64,000 bases of DNA from Chryseobacterium indologenes (GTDB taxonomy: Bacteria > Bacteroidota > Bacteroidia > Flavobacteriales > Weeksellaceae): the NCBI RefSeq assembly GCF_018362995.1, contig NZ_CP074372.1, positions 4,278,001 through 4,342,000 of the forward strand, written 5' to 3'. Below, in pieces: positions 44,104-53,775 of this stretch. Under the pieces are notes generated by a model. The model was not told where the DNA came from, searched no databases, and was given only the letters and a program-made list of their open reading frames with translations. Position numbers and translations under genes: made by a program. Every line of letters begins with the position of its first letter. The stretch's first letter is position 1.

Positions 44104-44538
44104 TTATTGAAGAACAAATTTAGCTAAAGGAGCCATTCTTGCCTTGTTTAAAGTAAGTGTGTTTCCATTTACAGAGTAGTTATCTGCTGCAAGGACTGCT
44201 TTTGTAAACTGGTTTTCAATATCCAGATCTTCACAAGCCATCATCGTAGACATTCCCTGATTGAATTTTATTCTCATGATTTCAGGTTTGATCTCGAAAG
44301 TTCCTCCAAATCCGTTACATCCGGCATGACCTTCATATCTCATTCCATCCATATTAAGTTTGAAATGAGGATTGTTTTTAGGGTTTTTAAGCTCTATCGG
44401 TTTCCCGTTAAGCTCTGTAAGTTTCCAGGTTTTCCCGGTAATATCAGTAGTCGTTTTTTGTGCGGTTTGTGTTTTACATGAAACAACAAGGAATGTTGCA
44501 ATTACAAGTGCCGATAAGTAATAATATAAACTTTTCAT
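44104..44538 (-). CDS. META-domain lipoprotein
   Basis: The 144-residue protein has a lipoprotein signal (MKSLYYYLSALVIATFLVVS followed by the lipid Cys) and a META domain, the HslJ-type fold: TGKTWKLTELNGKPIEL, GHAGCNGFGGTFEIK, and MSTMMACEDLDIENQFTKAV with the family's two cysteines. META-domain proteins in E. coli (HslJ) are linked to heat stress and novobiocin resistance; the function here is unknown. The lipoprotein at 44576 lies 37 bases upstream on the same strand, suggesting a two-gene operon of small lipoproteins. Confidence 0.87.
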   Translation of the reverse strand: MKSLYYYLSALVIATFLVVSCKTQTAQKTTTDITGKTWKLTELNGKPIELKNPKNNPHFKLNMDGMRYEGHAGCNGFGGTFEIKPEIMRIKFNQGMSTMMACEDLDIENQFTKAVLAADNYSVNGNTLTLNKARMAPLAKFVLQ

Positions 44539-44575
44539 AATGCTTATTTTTTTTAAATGAATGCTAGTCCTTATG

Positions 44576-44968
44576 CTAATACGATGCCATTTTTGCCGGA
44601 CCAGACTCTTTTTTTGCCTGTTTAAGATGGAACAGTACCATGTCTACATTCTTTTTAAGGAAAGTTATATTTCCCTTAATATCAGAATATTGATACTCTT
44701 CATTGGAGGCTGTATATTCAGGTAAAGCATCACTTTTTTTAAGGTCAAAAGTTTTACCGTTTAAATGTATTGTTGCGGTATTTTTAGTGTTGTTGATCGT
44801 TACTTCTATCTTTTCTCCATAGCTGTCAACATACACATCTTTGAAAATTTCGTCTGTGTTTTCGGGAGCAGCAGCGGTAATGGTTTCAGCTTCTTTTCCG
44901 GGATGTTTACACGCTGTTAGGGAAAGAATGGTCAATCCCAGAAGGATTGTTGTTAATAAATTTTTCAT
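44576..44968 (-). CDS. Small lipoprotein, possibly MliC-like fold
   Basis: The 130-residue protein has a lipoprotein signal (MKNLLTTILLGLTILSLTAC, Cys20). The mature part, with KIEVTINNTKNTATIHLNGK and YSDIKGNITFLKKNVDMVLF, is reminiscent of MliC-type lysozyme-inhibitor beta-barrels, where strands of the kind LWxKGxxAxL recur. The usual paired cysteines are lacking, so this is a weak assignment. It is the first gene of a two-gene lipoprotein unit with the META-domain gene. Confidence 0.6.
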   Translation of the reverse strand: MKNLLTTILLGLTILSLTACKHPGKEAETITAAAPENTDEIFKDVYVDSYGEKIEVTINNTKNTATIHLNGKTFDLKKSDALPEYTASNEEYQYSDIKGNITFLKKNVDMVLFHLKQAKKESGPAKMASY

Positions 44969-45588
44969 AATGATAAGTGATTTTAAAGTGTTTCATGAAT
45001 TGTGATATTAATACTATATAAATTTACAAATATTTTTAATAAATATATGTTAATTTTACATAAAGTAACAGTAATTTTAAATTTATATATTTTTAACTCA
45101 CTGTTTTTTGAAACATTATTCACGAAACAGAAAGTAATATTTATTGTGGAAAATTGTGTATAATTATTGTTAATGCAGGGATTTTAACGGACTTGTTTTC
45201 AATAGTATAGTATACTTTTTTTTCATTTTTCATTTGTTGTGTAAATTTTCGGCAAAAATAATTCAAAAAGAAGAGAGTAACAATAAGTTAATGTTAATAA
45301 TTAATATTCATGACAAAGTTTAGGTTTAACTGCGGAAATTCTTAAAAATGGAATACTAGGCCATTAAAAATGTTCAAAAAAGTAACAACGTAAAAATTAA
45401 AATTTCCTTAAATCAAAAAAAATGGCTTGATTTTTGAAAATTTGAACCTGCACAGATGAGATGTCATAATTGCTGGAATTACCTTTGAATAAAGGAAATG
45501 TTTAATATTTATCATGTTTTCAGATTCAGGTAATTTAAAGAATAGTTAAATTTTGTTAATCTACTATGATAATATCATAATCTGGGTG
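44969..45588. other. AT-rich non-coding region
   Basis: About 620 bases lie between the divergent lipoprotein unit and the small membrane protein. I see no gene, RNA or long repeat. The sequence is strongly AT-rich with short hairpins only (for example CCTTTGAATAAAGG near 45482). It should hold the promoters of both flanking units. Confidence 0.5.
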
Positions 45589-45596
45589 TACATTTG
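45589..45596 (+). promoter_or_regulatory. Promoter -7 element of the small membrane protein gene
   Basis: TACATTTG matches TAnnTTTG and lies only 10 bases before the ATG at 45607, implying a very short leader. It rules out the in-frame ATG at 45553 as the start. Confidence 0.4.
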
Positions 45597-45606
45597 CCAC
45601 TTCAAA

Positions 45607-45993
45607 ATGAGAAACTTTATAGTATACTTTTTAACCGGTCTTTTTCTGCTCTTTGTAGTAGAAAGCAGACTTGATGTTAAAACGCTTCGAAATGACTATT
45701 CCGGTCATGTTTCTCATCATATGCCCAAAAGAGCCAACCGTTTGAATCAGACTTTTGAAAAACTCTCTGTTCAGCAAATGGCCGATACCGTAGACAATTC
45801 CACACTTGAACTTGCTGAAAATGATTTCCAACTGTCTGATGTATGGCAGGCGATTGTTGTTTTTGCAGGAGTTTTCAGCCTGGTTTATATTTTTGGGTTA
45901 AAAAGCCATAAAAGGTTTAGACCTGATATTCATGGCTTTATTCTTGGCTTTGCCACCAAAAGATTTATTCTTATCCGTTCTATTAGAATTTAA
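45607..45993 (+). CDS. Small membrane protein of unknown function
   Basis: I do not recognise this 128-residue protein. From the ATG at 45607 it has an N-terminal helix (MRNFIVYFLTGLFLLFVVES) that could be a signal anchor, a polar middle of about 60 residues, and a second helix (AIVVFAGVFSLVYIFGL) followed by a basic tail. Both hydrophobic segments could span the inner membrane. It precedes the RND efflux operon by about 145 bases on the same strand and may be related to it, but the gap contains a separate hairpin. The protein could also be an independent small envelope protein. Confidence 0.6.
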   Translation: MRNFIVYFLTGLFLLFVVESRLDVKTLRNDYSGHVSHHMPKRANRLNQTFEKLSVQQMADTVDNSTLELAENDFQLSDVWQAIVVFAGVFSLVYIFGLKSHKRFRPDIHGFILGFATKRFILIRSIRI

Positions 45994-46013
45994 AATTTCA
46001 TCAATCTACTCAT

Positions 46014-46037
46014 TTTCTACCTGATTCCGGGTAGAAA
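46014..46037 (+). promoter_or_regulatory. Inverted repeat upstream of the efflux operon
   Basis: TTTCTACC and GGTAGAAA are separated by 8 bases, about 100 bases before the adaptor start. No T run follows, so it is not an obvious terminator; it could be an operator. No regulator gene is adjacent. Confidence 0.3.
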
Positions 46038-46138
46038 TACTTTGCGTTGTGTATGCTGGTAATCATCACATCGTACCCCCTTTTATTACCGTTTTTATTT
46101 CTATCAAAACATTAACGATTTATATAAACTCTAGAATT

Positions 46139-47224
46139 ATGATAAAGAGAGTTGCTTCGGGAATTGCGCTGAGTGCCCTTCTGTTGGCGGTTGGCTGCAA
46201 TAAGAAAAAAGAAGAAAAAGAAGAAGTTACCGTATATCCGGTGACATCTCCTGTAGTAATGGACACTGTAATCAACAAAGAATACGTAGCCCAGATTCAA
46301 TCTGTAAAAAACATTGAAGTAAGGGCTCAGGAAAAAGGTTTCCTGGAAAAAATCTTTGTAGATGAAGGACAATACGTACAGGCGGGACAGACATTGTTCC
46401 GAATCATGCCTAAATTGTACCAGGCAGAATTATTAAAAGCAAAAGCAGAGGTAGAACAGGCTTCTATCGAATTGAAAAATGCAAGTACATTAGCAGGAAA
46501 CAATATTGTTTCTAAAAATGAAAAAGCAATGGCAAAAGCCAAGCTGGATGCTGCTAATGCTGAAATGAAACTGGCTCAGATCCATCTTTCATTTACTGAT
46601 ATCAAAGCACCGTTCTCTGGTGTTATCAACAGAATTCCTTTGAAACTTGGAAGTCTTGTAGATGAAGGTGATTTGCTGACTTCATTGTCAGATAACACAA
46701 GTATCTATACTTACTTTAACGTTTCTGAACCGGAATATTTAAGTTATCAGACTCACGCTGCAGACAGAGGAAGCAATCAGGTATCCCTGATCACAGCGAA
46801 TGGAGAAACCTATTCGCAGAAAGGTGAAATCCAAACCATAGAAGGAGAATTTGATAACGAAACAGGTAATATTGCGTTCCGTGCCAAGTTCCCGAATCCT
46901 GATAAACTTTTAAGAAATGGCGAAACAGGAAAAATACAGATGTCAATGCCTGTTCATAATGCACTCATTATTCCACAGAAAGCTACTTATGAGATTCAGG
47001 ATCAGAAATACGTATTCGTCATTGATAAAAACGGGGTTGCTAAATCCCGAAATATCAAAATCGCTTATGAACTTCCCGATCTTTATGTAGTAGGTTCAGG
47101 AATTTCAAAAGGAGATCAGATTCTTTTGGAAGGAGTTCAGAAAGTGAAGGATGATCAAAAGGTGAAAACAAAATTCCAGGATCCTAAGAAAGTTCTTCAA
47201 TCATTGAAATTAAAAGCAGAGTAG
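46139..47224 (+). CDS. RND efflux periplasmic adaptor (membrane fusion lipoprotein)
   Basis: I chose the ATG at 46139 (MIKRVASGIALSALLLAVGC), 361 residues, which starts a lipoprotein signal with lipobox AVGC; upstream codons in the frame do not look like a signal. The protein has the AcrA layout: lipoyl halves (VRAQEKGFLEKIFVDEGQYV and FSGVINRIPLKLGSLVDEGD), an alpha-helical hairpin between them (about 75-135), a beta-barrel, and a membrane-proximal domain (VVGSGISKGDQILLEGVQKV). It links the permease at 47246 with the outer-membrane channel at 50409 in a tripartite efflux pump. Confidence 0.92.
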   Translation: MIKRVASGIALSALLLAVGCNKKKEEKEEVTVYPVTSPVVMDTVINKEYVAQIQSVKNIEVRAQEKGFLEKIFVDEGQYVQAGQTLFRIMPKLYQAELLKAKAEVEQASIELKNASTLAGNNIVSKNEKAMAKAKLDAANAEMKLAQIHLSFTDIKAPFSGVINRIPLKLGSLVDEGDLLTSLSDNTSIYTYFNVSEPEYLSYQTHAADRGSNQVSLITANGETYSQKGEIQTIEGEFDNETGNIAFRAKFPNPDKLLRNGETGKIQMSMPVHNALIIPQKATYEIQDQKYVFVIDKNGVAKSRNIKIAYELPDLYVVGSGISKGDQILLEGVQKVKDDQKVKTKFQDPKKVLQSLKLKAE

Positions 47225-47245
47225 TGGTCTCTAAAATGAAGTAGT

Positions 47246-50200
47246 ATGTTTAAGAAATTCATTCGCAGACCAGTTCTGTCTATAGTAATCTCATTGATTA
47301 TTGTATTTATGGGGATATTGTCATTGGTAAAACTTCCGGTGACGCAGTTCCCATCCATTTCTCCGCCTAAAGTAAATATTACCGCAGAATATCCGGGAGC
47401 TAACAACGAATTGTTGATTAAATCCGTAGTGATCCCTTTAGAAAGAGGGTTAAACGGAGTTCCGGGGATGAAATATATGACCTCGGATGCCGGAAACGAC
47501 GGGGAAGCTTCCATTCAGATTGTATTTGATCTGGGAACAGATCCCAACGTAGCAGCAGTAAACGTTCAGAACCGTGTATCTTCAGTGGTGAATAAGCTTC
47601 CTCCTCTTGTAGTACGTGAAGGGGTAAAGATCACCCGTGAGGAACCTAACATGTTGATGTATATTAACCTGTACAGTGATGATCCTAAAGCTGACCAGAA
47701 ATTCCTTTTCAACTATGCAGATATTAATGTAATGTCTGAATTGAGAAGGGTAAGTGGTGTTGGTTTTGCTGACATCCTGGGAACCCGTGAATATGCAATG
47801 CGTATATGGCTTAAACCGGATAGATTAACAGCTTATAATATTTCAGCTGATGAAGTAATGGAATCTCTGAATGAGCAGAGTTTGGAGGCTTCTCCGGGTA
47901 AAACAGGAGAAAGTTCAGGAAAACGCTCGCAGTCATTTGAATATGTATTAAAATATCCGGGTCGTTTCAACAATGAAAAAGATTATGGAAACATTATCCT
48001 AAAAGCAAAACCGGATGGTGAATCTGTAAGACTGAAAGATGTTGCAGACATAGAATTCGGAAGTTCCATGTATGATATTTATTCTACATTAAATGGAAAA
48101 CCTTCTGCGGCGATTACTGTAAAACAATCCTATGGATCTAATGCAAGCGACGTTATCAAAAACGTAAAAGCATTGATGAAGGATCTTGAAAAAAATAACT
48201 TCCCTAAAGGAATGCATTATGACATCAGCTATGACGTTTCCAGATTCCTGGATGCCTCTATGGAAAAAGTAATTCATACCTTGTTTGAAGCCTTTATTTT
48301 GGTTGCAATTGTGGTATTCCTATTCCTTGGAGACTGGCGTTCAACCTTGATTCCGGCACTAGCCGTTCCGGTTTCATTGGTAGGAACATTTGCGGTGATG
48401 TCCGCCTTTGGAATTACCCTGAATATGATTTCCCTCTTTGCCCTGGTAATGGCGATCGGGGTTGTAGTAGATGACGCGATTGTGGTAATTGAAGCTGTTC
48501 ACGCCAAAATGGAAGAAAAACATCTTTCCCCATTGAAAGCAACAGAGGAGGCAATGCATGAGATCAGTGGAGCGATTATCGCAATTACTTTGGTAATGGC
48601 ATCCGTATTTATCCCGATTGCATTTATGTCCGGACCGGTTGGGGTATTCTACCGTCAGTTCTCTATTACAATGGCTTCGTCCATTATCTTATCAGGGGTG
48701 GTGGCACTTACTTTAACACCGGCATTGTGTGCGTTGATCTTAAGAAATAACCACGGTAAGCCTAAAAAGAAGACTCCGATTACTATTTTCCTTGATAAGT
48801 TCAATAATATCTTTACAAAAGGTGCCGGGAAATATGAGAAGATGCTGAATAAAACAGTGACGAAGAAAACAATCACGTTGCCGTTACTGTTAGCATTCTG
48901 TGCCTGTACATTCTTCCTGAGTAACTCTTTGCCTTCAGGATTTATTCCGGCTGAAGATCAGGGGATGATCTATGCCATTATCCAGACTCCTCCGGGATCT
49001 ACATTAGAAAGAACCAATCAGATTGCTAAAGAACTTTTAAGAGAATCTGAAGACATTGATGGTGTACAGTCTGTTTCATCCTTAGCAGGATATGAGATTT
49101 TGACAGAAGGTACCGGATCTAACTCGGGAACCTGTCTGATCAACTTGAAAAGCTGGGAAGAACGTAAAGAATCCGCCGCTGAAATCATAGAAAAACTTGA
49201 GGAAAAAGCGAAGAATATTCCGGGTGCCAATATAGAATTCTTCCAGCCACCATCCGTTCCCGGATATGGAGCTGCCGGAGGTTTTGAACTTCGTTTACTC
49301 GATAAAGCAGGAAGTGGAGACTATCATAAAATGGAACAGGTAAGTAATGACTTTGTGAAGGAGCTTAAGAAGCGTCCGGAACTGGGATCTGCATTTACTT
49401 TCTATTCTGCGAGTTTCCCGCAATATATGCTTAAGATTGATAATGATCTTGCAGAACAAAAAGGAGTGACCATTGAAAAAGCGATGGATAACTTATCCAC
49501 ATTAATCGGGTCCAACTATGAGACGAGTTTCATCCGTTTTGACAGGCCTTATAAGGTAATTGTTCAGGCGGGCCCTCAATACCGTGCTCTACCAACAGAT
49601 CTGTTGAAGCTCTATGTTAAAAATGATAAAGATCAGATGGTTCCTTATTCAGATTTCATGAGATTGGAAAAGGTATATGGATTATCTGAGATTACAAGGC
49701 ACAATATGTATAACTCTGCAGAGGTGAGTGGAACTCCGGCACCAGGATATAGTAGCGGACAGGCGATTAAGGCAATTCAGGAAGTTGCAGATAAAACACT
49801 TCCAAGAGGTTTTGGTATCGACTGGGCAGGTATTTCCAAAGACGAAGTAAGCCGTGGAAATGAAGCCGTATTTATCTTCCTGGTATGTTTAGGATTCGTT
49901 TATCTGATTCTTTCGGCACAATATGAAAGTTTTATTCTTCCGCTTCCGGTGATTTTATCCCTTCCGGTTGGTATTTTCGGAGCGTTTTTATGCTTAAAAC
50001 TTTTAGGATTGGAGAATAACATTTATGCACAGGTAGCGATGGTCATGTTGATTGGACTCTTGGGTAAAAATGCGGTTTTGATTGTCGAGTTCGCTGTACA
50101 GAAGAAAGCGGAAGAGGGAATTCCTGTGGCAAAAGCGGCTATTGAAGGTGCTGCCATTCGTTTCCGTCCGATTCTAATGACATCGTTTGCATTTATTGCC

Positions 50201-50437
50201 GGTTTGATTCCATTGGTTATTGCAACAGGGCCGGGAGCAGTTGGTAACAGAACAATTGGTACTGCAGCAGCAGGAGGGATGTTGATCGGAACCATTTTCG
50301 GATTGATGATTATCCCTGGATTGTATTATATCTTCGGAACCATTGCAGACAAGTCCAGACTGGCGAGATATGAAGAAGAGAATCCTTTAACAGAACAAAC
50401 TGAACCTTATGAACATGATGGAAAATTCGAAGACTAA
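47246..50437 (+). CDS. RND multidrug efflux permease (AcrB/HAE1 type)
   Basis: The 1063-residue protein is a full HAE1-type RND pump with 12 predicted membrane helices and two large periplasmic loops. Proton-relay residues are present: the Asp-Asp pair of TM4 in AIGVVVDDAIVVIEAVHAK and the TM10 lysine in GLLGKNAVLIVEFAVQKK. Other hallmarks are FIRRPVLSIVISLIIVFMGI at the start and RFRPILMTSFAFIAGLIPLV near the end. It exports drugs, bile salts or dyes from the inner membrane and periplasm. It starts 21 bases after the adaptor and its 3' end overlaps the OMF gene by 29 bases, so all three are one operon. Confidence 0.95.
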   Translation: MFKKFIRRPVLSIVISLIIVFMGILSLVKLPVTQFPSISPPKVNITAEYPGANNELLIKSVVIPLERGLNGVPGMKYMTSDAGNDGEASIQIVFDLGTDPNVAAVNVQNRVSSVVNKLPPLVVREGVKITREEPNMLMYINLYSDDPKADQKFLFNYADINVMSELRRVSGVGFADILGTREYAMRIWLKPDRLTAYNISADEVMESLNEQSLEASPGKTGESSGKRSQSFEYVLKYPGRFNNEKDYGNIILKAKPDGESVRLKDVADIEFGSSMYDIYSTLNGKPSAAITVKQSYGSNASDVIKNVKALMKDLEKNNFPKGMHYDISYDVSRFLDASMEKVIHTLFEAFILVAIVVFLFLGDWRSTLIPALAVPVSLVGTFAVMSAFGITLNMISLFALVMAIGVVVDDAIVVIEAVHAKMEEKHLSPLKATEEAMHEISGAIIAITLVMASVFIPIAFMSGPVGVFYRQFSITMASSIILSGVVALTLTPALCALILRNNHGKPKKKTPITIFLDKFNNIFTKGAGKYEKMLNKTVTKKTITLPLLLAFCACTFFLSNSLPSGFIPAEDQGMIYAIIQTPPGSTLERTNQIAKELLRESEDIDGVQSVSSLAGYEILTEGTGSNSGTCLINLKSWEERKESAAEIIEKLEEKAKNIPGANIEFFQPPSVPGYGAAGGFELRLLDKAGSGDYHKMEQVSNDFVKELKKRPELGSAFTFYSASFPQYMLKIDNDLAEQKGVTIEKAMDNLSTLIGSNYETSFIRFDRPYKVIVQAGPQYRALPTDLLKLYVKNDKDQMVPYSDFMRLEKVYGLSEITRHNMYNSAEVSGTPAPGYSSGQAIKAIQEVADKTLPRGFGIDWAGISKDEVSRGNEAVFIFLVCLGFVYLILSAQYESFILPLPVILSLPVGIFGAFLCLKLLGLENNIYAQVAMVMLIGLLGKNAVLIVEFAVQKKAEEGIPVAKAAIEGAAIRFRPILMTSFAFIAGLIPLVIATGPGAVGNRTIGTAAAGGMLIGTIFGLMIIPGLYYIFGTIADKSRLARYEEENPLTEQTEPYEHDGKFED

Positions 50438-51866
50438 AAATATAATCACAGCCATTGCCTTATCACTTGTACTTGCAAGTTGTAAGGCGCCCATGGCGAC
50501 TGTCATAAAAGACGAGGTAAAAGAAAATATTCCTCAGAACTTTAATCAGGAAGAACAGCAGGATGCAAATAACAATAGCGGAACAACTCCATGGAGACAG
50601 TTCTTTACGGATCCAAATCTGGTAACGCTGATCGAAACAGCATTAAAAAATAATCAGGAACTATTAATTACCCTTCAGGAAATTGAAATTGCTAAAAGTG
50701 GTGTTTTAGCTAAAAAAGGAAGGCTTACTCCAACTGTTTCAGCAGGAATAGGAGCCGGACTAAAAAAAGCAGGGCGTTATACCAGTGAAGGAGCGGGTGA
50801 TGCCACTACAGAAATAGAACCTGGAAAAGAAATGCCTGATCCGCTGGGAAATTTTGAAGCAGGATTAAATGCAAGCTGGGAAATTGATATCTGGAAAAAA
50901 CTCAGAACCGAAAAAGAATCTGCAGTTGCCCATTATCTTTCTACCGTAGAAGGCAAAAACTTTGTCCTGTCTAATCTTATTGAAGAAGTTGCTGATAATT
51001 ATTATGAATTGTTGGCCCTTGATAATCAATTAGATATTATACAGCAGTATATCAAGCTTCAGCAGAGAGCGTTGGAAATTTCCAAAATTCAGAAAGAAGC
51101 TGCGGCTGCAACGGAACTGGCGGTGAAAAAATTTGAAGCAGAATTGGCGAAATCTAAGGCTGCTGAATATACGATCCGTCAGCAAATTACTGAGAAGGAA
51201 AACGAAATTAATGCCCTGTTAGGAAGATATCCACAACCTATTGTGAGAACAAAGGAAAACTTTATGTCTACGATTCCTCCTACAGTCTATACCGGAATTC
51301 CATCACAGTTATTGGCAAACCGTCCTGATATCAAGCAGGCAGAACTGGAATTGAAAGCATCAAAGCTGGATGTGGAAGCAGCAAGAAAAGAGTTTTATCC
51401 TTCTTTGGAAATTTCTGCGACATTAGGACTGGAGGCTTTCAAACCATCTTATCTTGTTAAATTGCCTGAATCCATTGCTTACAATCTGGCAGGTGAATTG
51501 GCAGGACCGCTTATTAACAAAAGCGCCATAAAAGCGAATTTCCAGACAGCAGATGCAAAACAGGTTCAGGCATTGTACGAATATGATAAAACCATTTTGA
51601 ACGCTTATCTGGATGTTGCCAATCTGATGTCAAAGGTTAAAAATATAGATCAGTATTATCAACTGAAATCTCAGGAAACTAAAGCCCTGGACCAGTCTAT
51701 TGATATTGCCAATCAGTTATTCCGTAATTCCAGAGCAGATTATCTTGAAGTTCTTTTGAACCAAAGAGATGCTTTGGATGCCAAAATGGAACTTATTGAG
51801 GCAAAACAAAAACAGCTCAGCACAGTAGTTGACATCTATAAAAGTTTAGGTGGAGGCTGGAAATAA
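50409..51866 (+). CDS. TolC/OprM-type outer-membrane efflux lipoprotein
   Basis: The 485-residue protein starts inside the permease gene (overlap of 29 bases; an ATG at 50418 is also possible) and has a lipoprotein signal ending SLVLASC. The mature part shows the duplicated OMF structure of long helices and barrel strands: WRQFFTDPNLVTLIETALKN, NFEAGLNASWEIDIWKKLR, and SQLLANRPDIKQAELELKAS, the last a strong OprM/NodT-family motif. It is the exit duct of the pump formed with the adaptor and permease. A terminator follows. Confidence 0.92.
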   Translation: MNMMENSKTKNIITAIALSLVLASCKAPMATVIKDEVKENIPQNFNQEEQQDANNNSGTTPWRQFFTDPNLVTLIETALKNNQELLITLQEIEIAKSGVLAKKGRLTPTVSAGIGAGLKKAGRYTSEGAGDATTEIEPGKEMPDPLGNFEAGLNASWEIDIWKKLRTEKESAVAHYLSTVEGKNFVLSNLIEEVADNYYELLALDNQLDIIQQYIKLQQRALEISKIQKEAAAATELAVKKFEAELAKSKAAEYTIRQQITEKENEINALLGRYPQPIVRTKENFMSTIPPTVYTGIPSQLLANRPDIKQAELELKASKLDVEAARKEFYPSLEISATLGLEAFKPSYLVKLPESIAYNLAGELAGPLINKSAIKANFQTADAKQVQALYEYDKTILNAYLDVANLMSKVKNIDQYYQLKSQETKALDQSIDIANQLFRNSRADYLEVLLNQRDALDAKMELIEAKQKQLSTVVDIYKSLGGGWK

Positions 51867-51906
51867 AACATCATAATTCTATCAATAAACAGTTAATGTT
51901 TTTTGG

Positions 51907-51944
51907 AAGGGTCAATTCTTTTGAGTTGGCCCTTTTTTGTTTTT
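51907..51944 (+). terminator. Terminator of the efflux operon
   Basis: AAGGGTCAA and TTGGCCCTT pair over 9 bases with one G-U, followed by a T-rich tail. Confidence 0.7.
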
Positions 51945-52142
51945 AATGCGACAGGTTTTGTCGTTATCCGGGGATAATTTTACACCAGAATAAAATGAAT
52001 TTCAATATAATAAAGTGGATTTAATAATAAATAGTAAGATTTATGTTAAATCGCAACTTTGTGATTTTAATGTCTTAAAAAGTGTTAAATTCGCGAAGTT
52101 TTAATAAACTAATTACTAACTCAAAAAAACAACAATACGGGA

Positions 52143-53771
52143 ATGAAAAAAATCTATCTCGGAGCGCTAAGTTTATGCGCTATTCTGAGCATCTCTGCTC
52201 AGGAAGTGGTATGGCAGAAAGACATCAAATCCTCTACTCAGGATTTTCTTAGCCAGGTTACTACAACAATCGATCAGCAGTATCTGATAACGGGAAGCTC
52301 TATCCAAAGCGATAAGCAGCAAGCCTCAGGCAGCAAGCAAAATAATGGTTACGATTTTCATCTGGTAAAATTGAACCAGCAGGGAGAAGAAGCCTGGGAA
52401 AAATACTTCTCGGGATCCAATCATGATTATTTATCAGCTACAGTCACAACACAGGATGGCGGATTTCTTTTAGCCGGAACTTCTTATTCAGGAAAAGGAT
52501 TGGATAAAAAAGAGGATTCAAAGGGCGGGTCAGATATCTGGCTGATCAGAATCAATGAATTCGGAGATGAATTGTGGCAGAAAACTTTAGGAAGTTCTTC
52601 CGACGAAGAAGCAAGGGCTGTGATTCAAACTACAGATTTAGGATTCTTTGTTGCAGGGAATGTTCAAAACTCTTCAAAAGGTTACGGCTCTAAAGACGTT
52701 CTGATCACAAAACTAGATAAAAACGGAAAAGAGCTCTCCCAATTAATCTTAGGCGGAAAAGGCTTAGACGAAGTAGAAAAGATGATTCCAACGAAAGATG
52801 GAGGAGCATTATTAGGTATTTATTCCAGGAGTTCCGAGGTTCGTGTTTCGGGATCTGAAAAGGGTTCCGAGATGCGAGATGCGGGTTCTGTTTCAAACGT
52901 TCAAAACTCGAATCCCGTGTCCCGAAACTTGAAACAAACTGAAAATTTCGGAGAAGGTGATTACTGGATCGTAAAACTCGATAAAAACGGAAAAGTAGAA
53001 TGGGAAAAGAACTTTGGAGGGAAAGGTGATGATCATGTCAGAACACTAGCTTTGACTTCAAACGGCTTTATCATTGGTGGAGAATCCAGATCGGAAAGAT
53101 CAGGAAATAAAGTGGTTGGAATTGAAGAAGGAACAGACCTTTGGCTGATTTCTTTAAATGAAAGAGGTGATGAGCAGTGGCAGAAATCTTACAACTTCAA
53201 AAATAGGGATATTTTGATGGGAATAAGCGTAATTCATTCTGTAGATGATAAATCTTCCAAAGGAATTTTATTGGGAGGCTATACTCAGGCTGAAGGAAGA
53301 GTAGAAACTGATGATGAAACCTTCTGGATACTGTATTTAGATCAGAATGGCAATGAGCAGTGGAGAAAACATGTCAAAGGAGAATCCAGAAAAAAGGAAG
53401 AAAGACTTTCTGATTTAAAACTTAATAGAGATGGTTCTATTGTTCTGGCAGGAACCAGTGCAGAAGAATTGGGTAAAGAAAACTGGAAGATCGTAAAGCT
53501 AGGAGACAAACAGGTTGATCAGTTAATTGAAAAATATGACATCAAAATTTATCCGAACCCAGTATCAGATTATGCTTATATAGAAATCGGTTTTGATTTT
53601 AAAGATGCAGATATCTTATTATATGACATGAGCGGGAGACAGCTTCAGAGTATAAAAACTAAGAATAAAGTGACTAAGATTAATACTCAGGCTTTGGTGC
53701 AGGGAGCTTATCTGGTGACGATAAAAACTGATAACAATAAAACGGCGAATGCTAAACTAATCAAGAAATAG
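52143..53771 (+). CDS. T9SS type A sorted repeat protein, first gene of the Rhs operon
   Basis: The 542-residue protein has a signal peptide (MKKIYLGALSLCAILSISAQ) and about eight propeller-like repeats of the kind DYWIVKLDKNGKVEWEKNFG with GGKGDD. A T9SS type A C-terminal domain closes the protein (KIYPNPVSDYAYIEIGFD, ending GAYLVTIKTDNNKTANAKLI). It should be displayed on the cell surface through the T9SS. Residues about 229-265 (SEVRVSGSEKGSEMRDAGS onward) and a shorter QQASGSKQ stretch interrupt the repeats and look like later in-frame insertions. It is separated by only 4 bases from the next gene, so it is the likely surface partner of the Rhs proteins that follow. Confidence 0.85.
   Translation: MKKIYLGALSLCAILSISAQEVVWQKDIKSSTQDFLSQVTTTIDQQYLITGSSIQSDKQQASGSKQNNGYDFHLVKLNQQGEEAWEKYFSGSNHDYLSATVTTQDGGFLLAGTSYSGKGLDKKEDSKGGSDIWLIRINEFGDELWQKTLGSSSDEEARAVIQTTDLGFFVAGNVQNSSKGYGSKDVLITKLDKNGKELSQLILGGKGLDEVEKMIPTKDGGALLGIYSRSSEVRVSGSEKGSEMRDAGSVSNVQNSNPVSRNLKQTENFGEGDYWIVKLDKNGKVEWEKNFGGKGDDHVRTLALTSNGFIIGGESRSERSGNKVVGIEEGTDLWLISLNERGDEQWQKSYNFKNRDILMGISVIHSVDDKSSKGILLGGYTQAEGRVETDDETFWILYLDQNGNEQWRKHVKGESRKKEERLSDLKLNRDGSIVLAGTSAEELGKENWKIVKLGDKQVDQLIEKYDIKIYPNPVSDYAYIEIGFDFKDADILLYDMSGRQLQSIKTKNKVTKINTQALVQGAYLVTIKTDNNKTANAKLIKK
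52832..52935 (+). repeat. Palindromic, repeat-like DNA inserted in frame in the T9SS protein gene
   Basis: The tract has short inverted repeats: GTTTCGGGA (52845-52853) with TCCCGAAAC (52920-52928), and TGTTTCAA with TTGAAACA. It also has tandem GAGATGCGAGATGCG. It codes for the low-complexity stretch that breaks the propeller repeats. Confidence 0.45.
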
Positions 53772-53775
53772 ACAA

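Noticed and set aside
45553..45606. Upstream ATG for the small membrane protein
   Set aside because: It would place the promoter-like TACATTTG inside the coding region and disturb the N-terminal hydrophobic helix.
46112..46372. Minus-strand ORF opposite the efflux adaptor
   Set aside because: It is antisense to a well-supported lipoprotein signal and lipoyl domain; its composition reflects the opposite strand.
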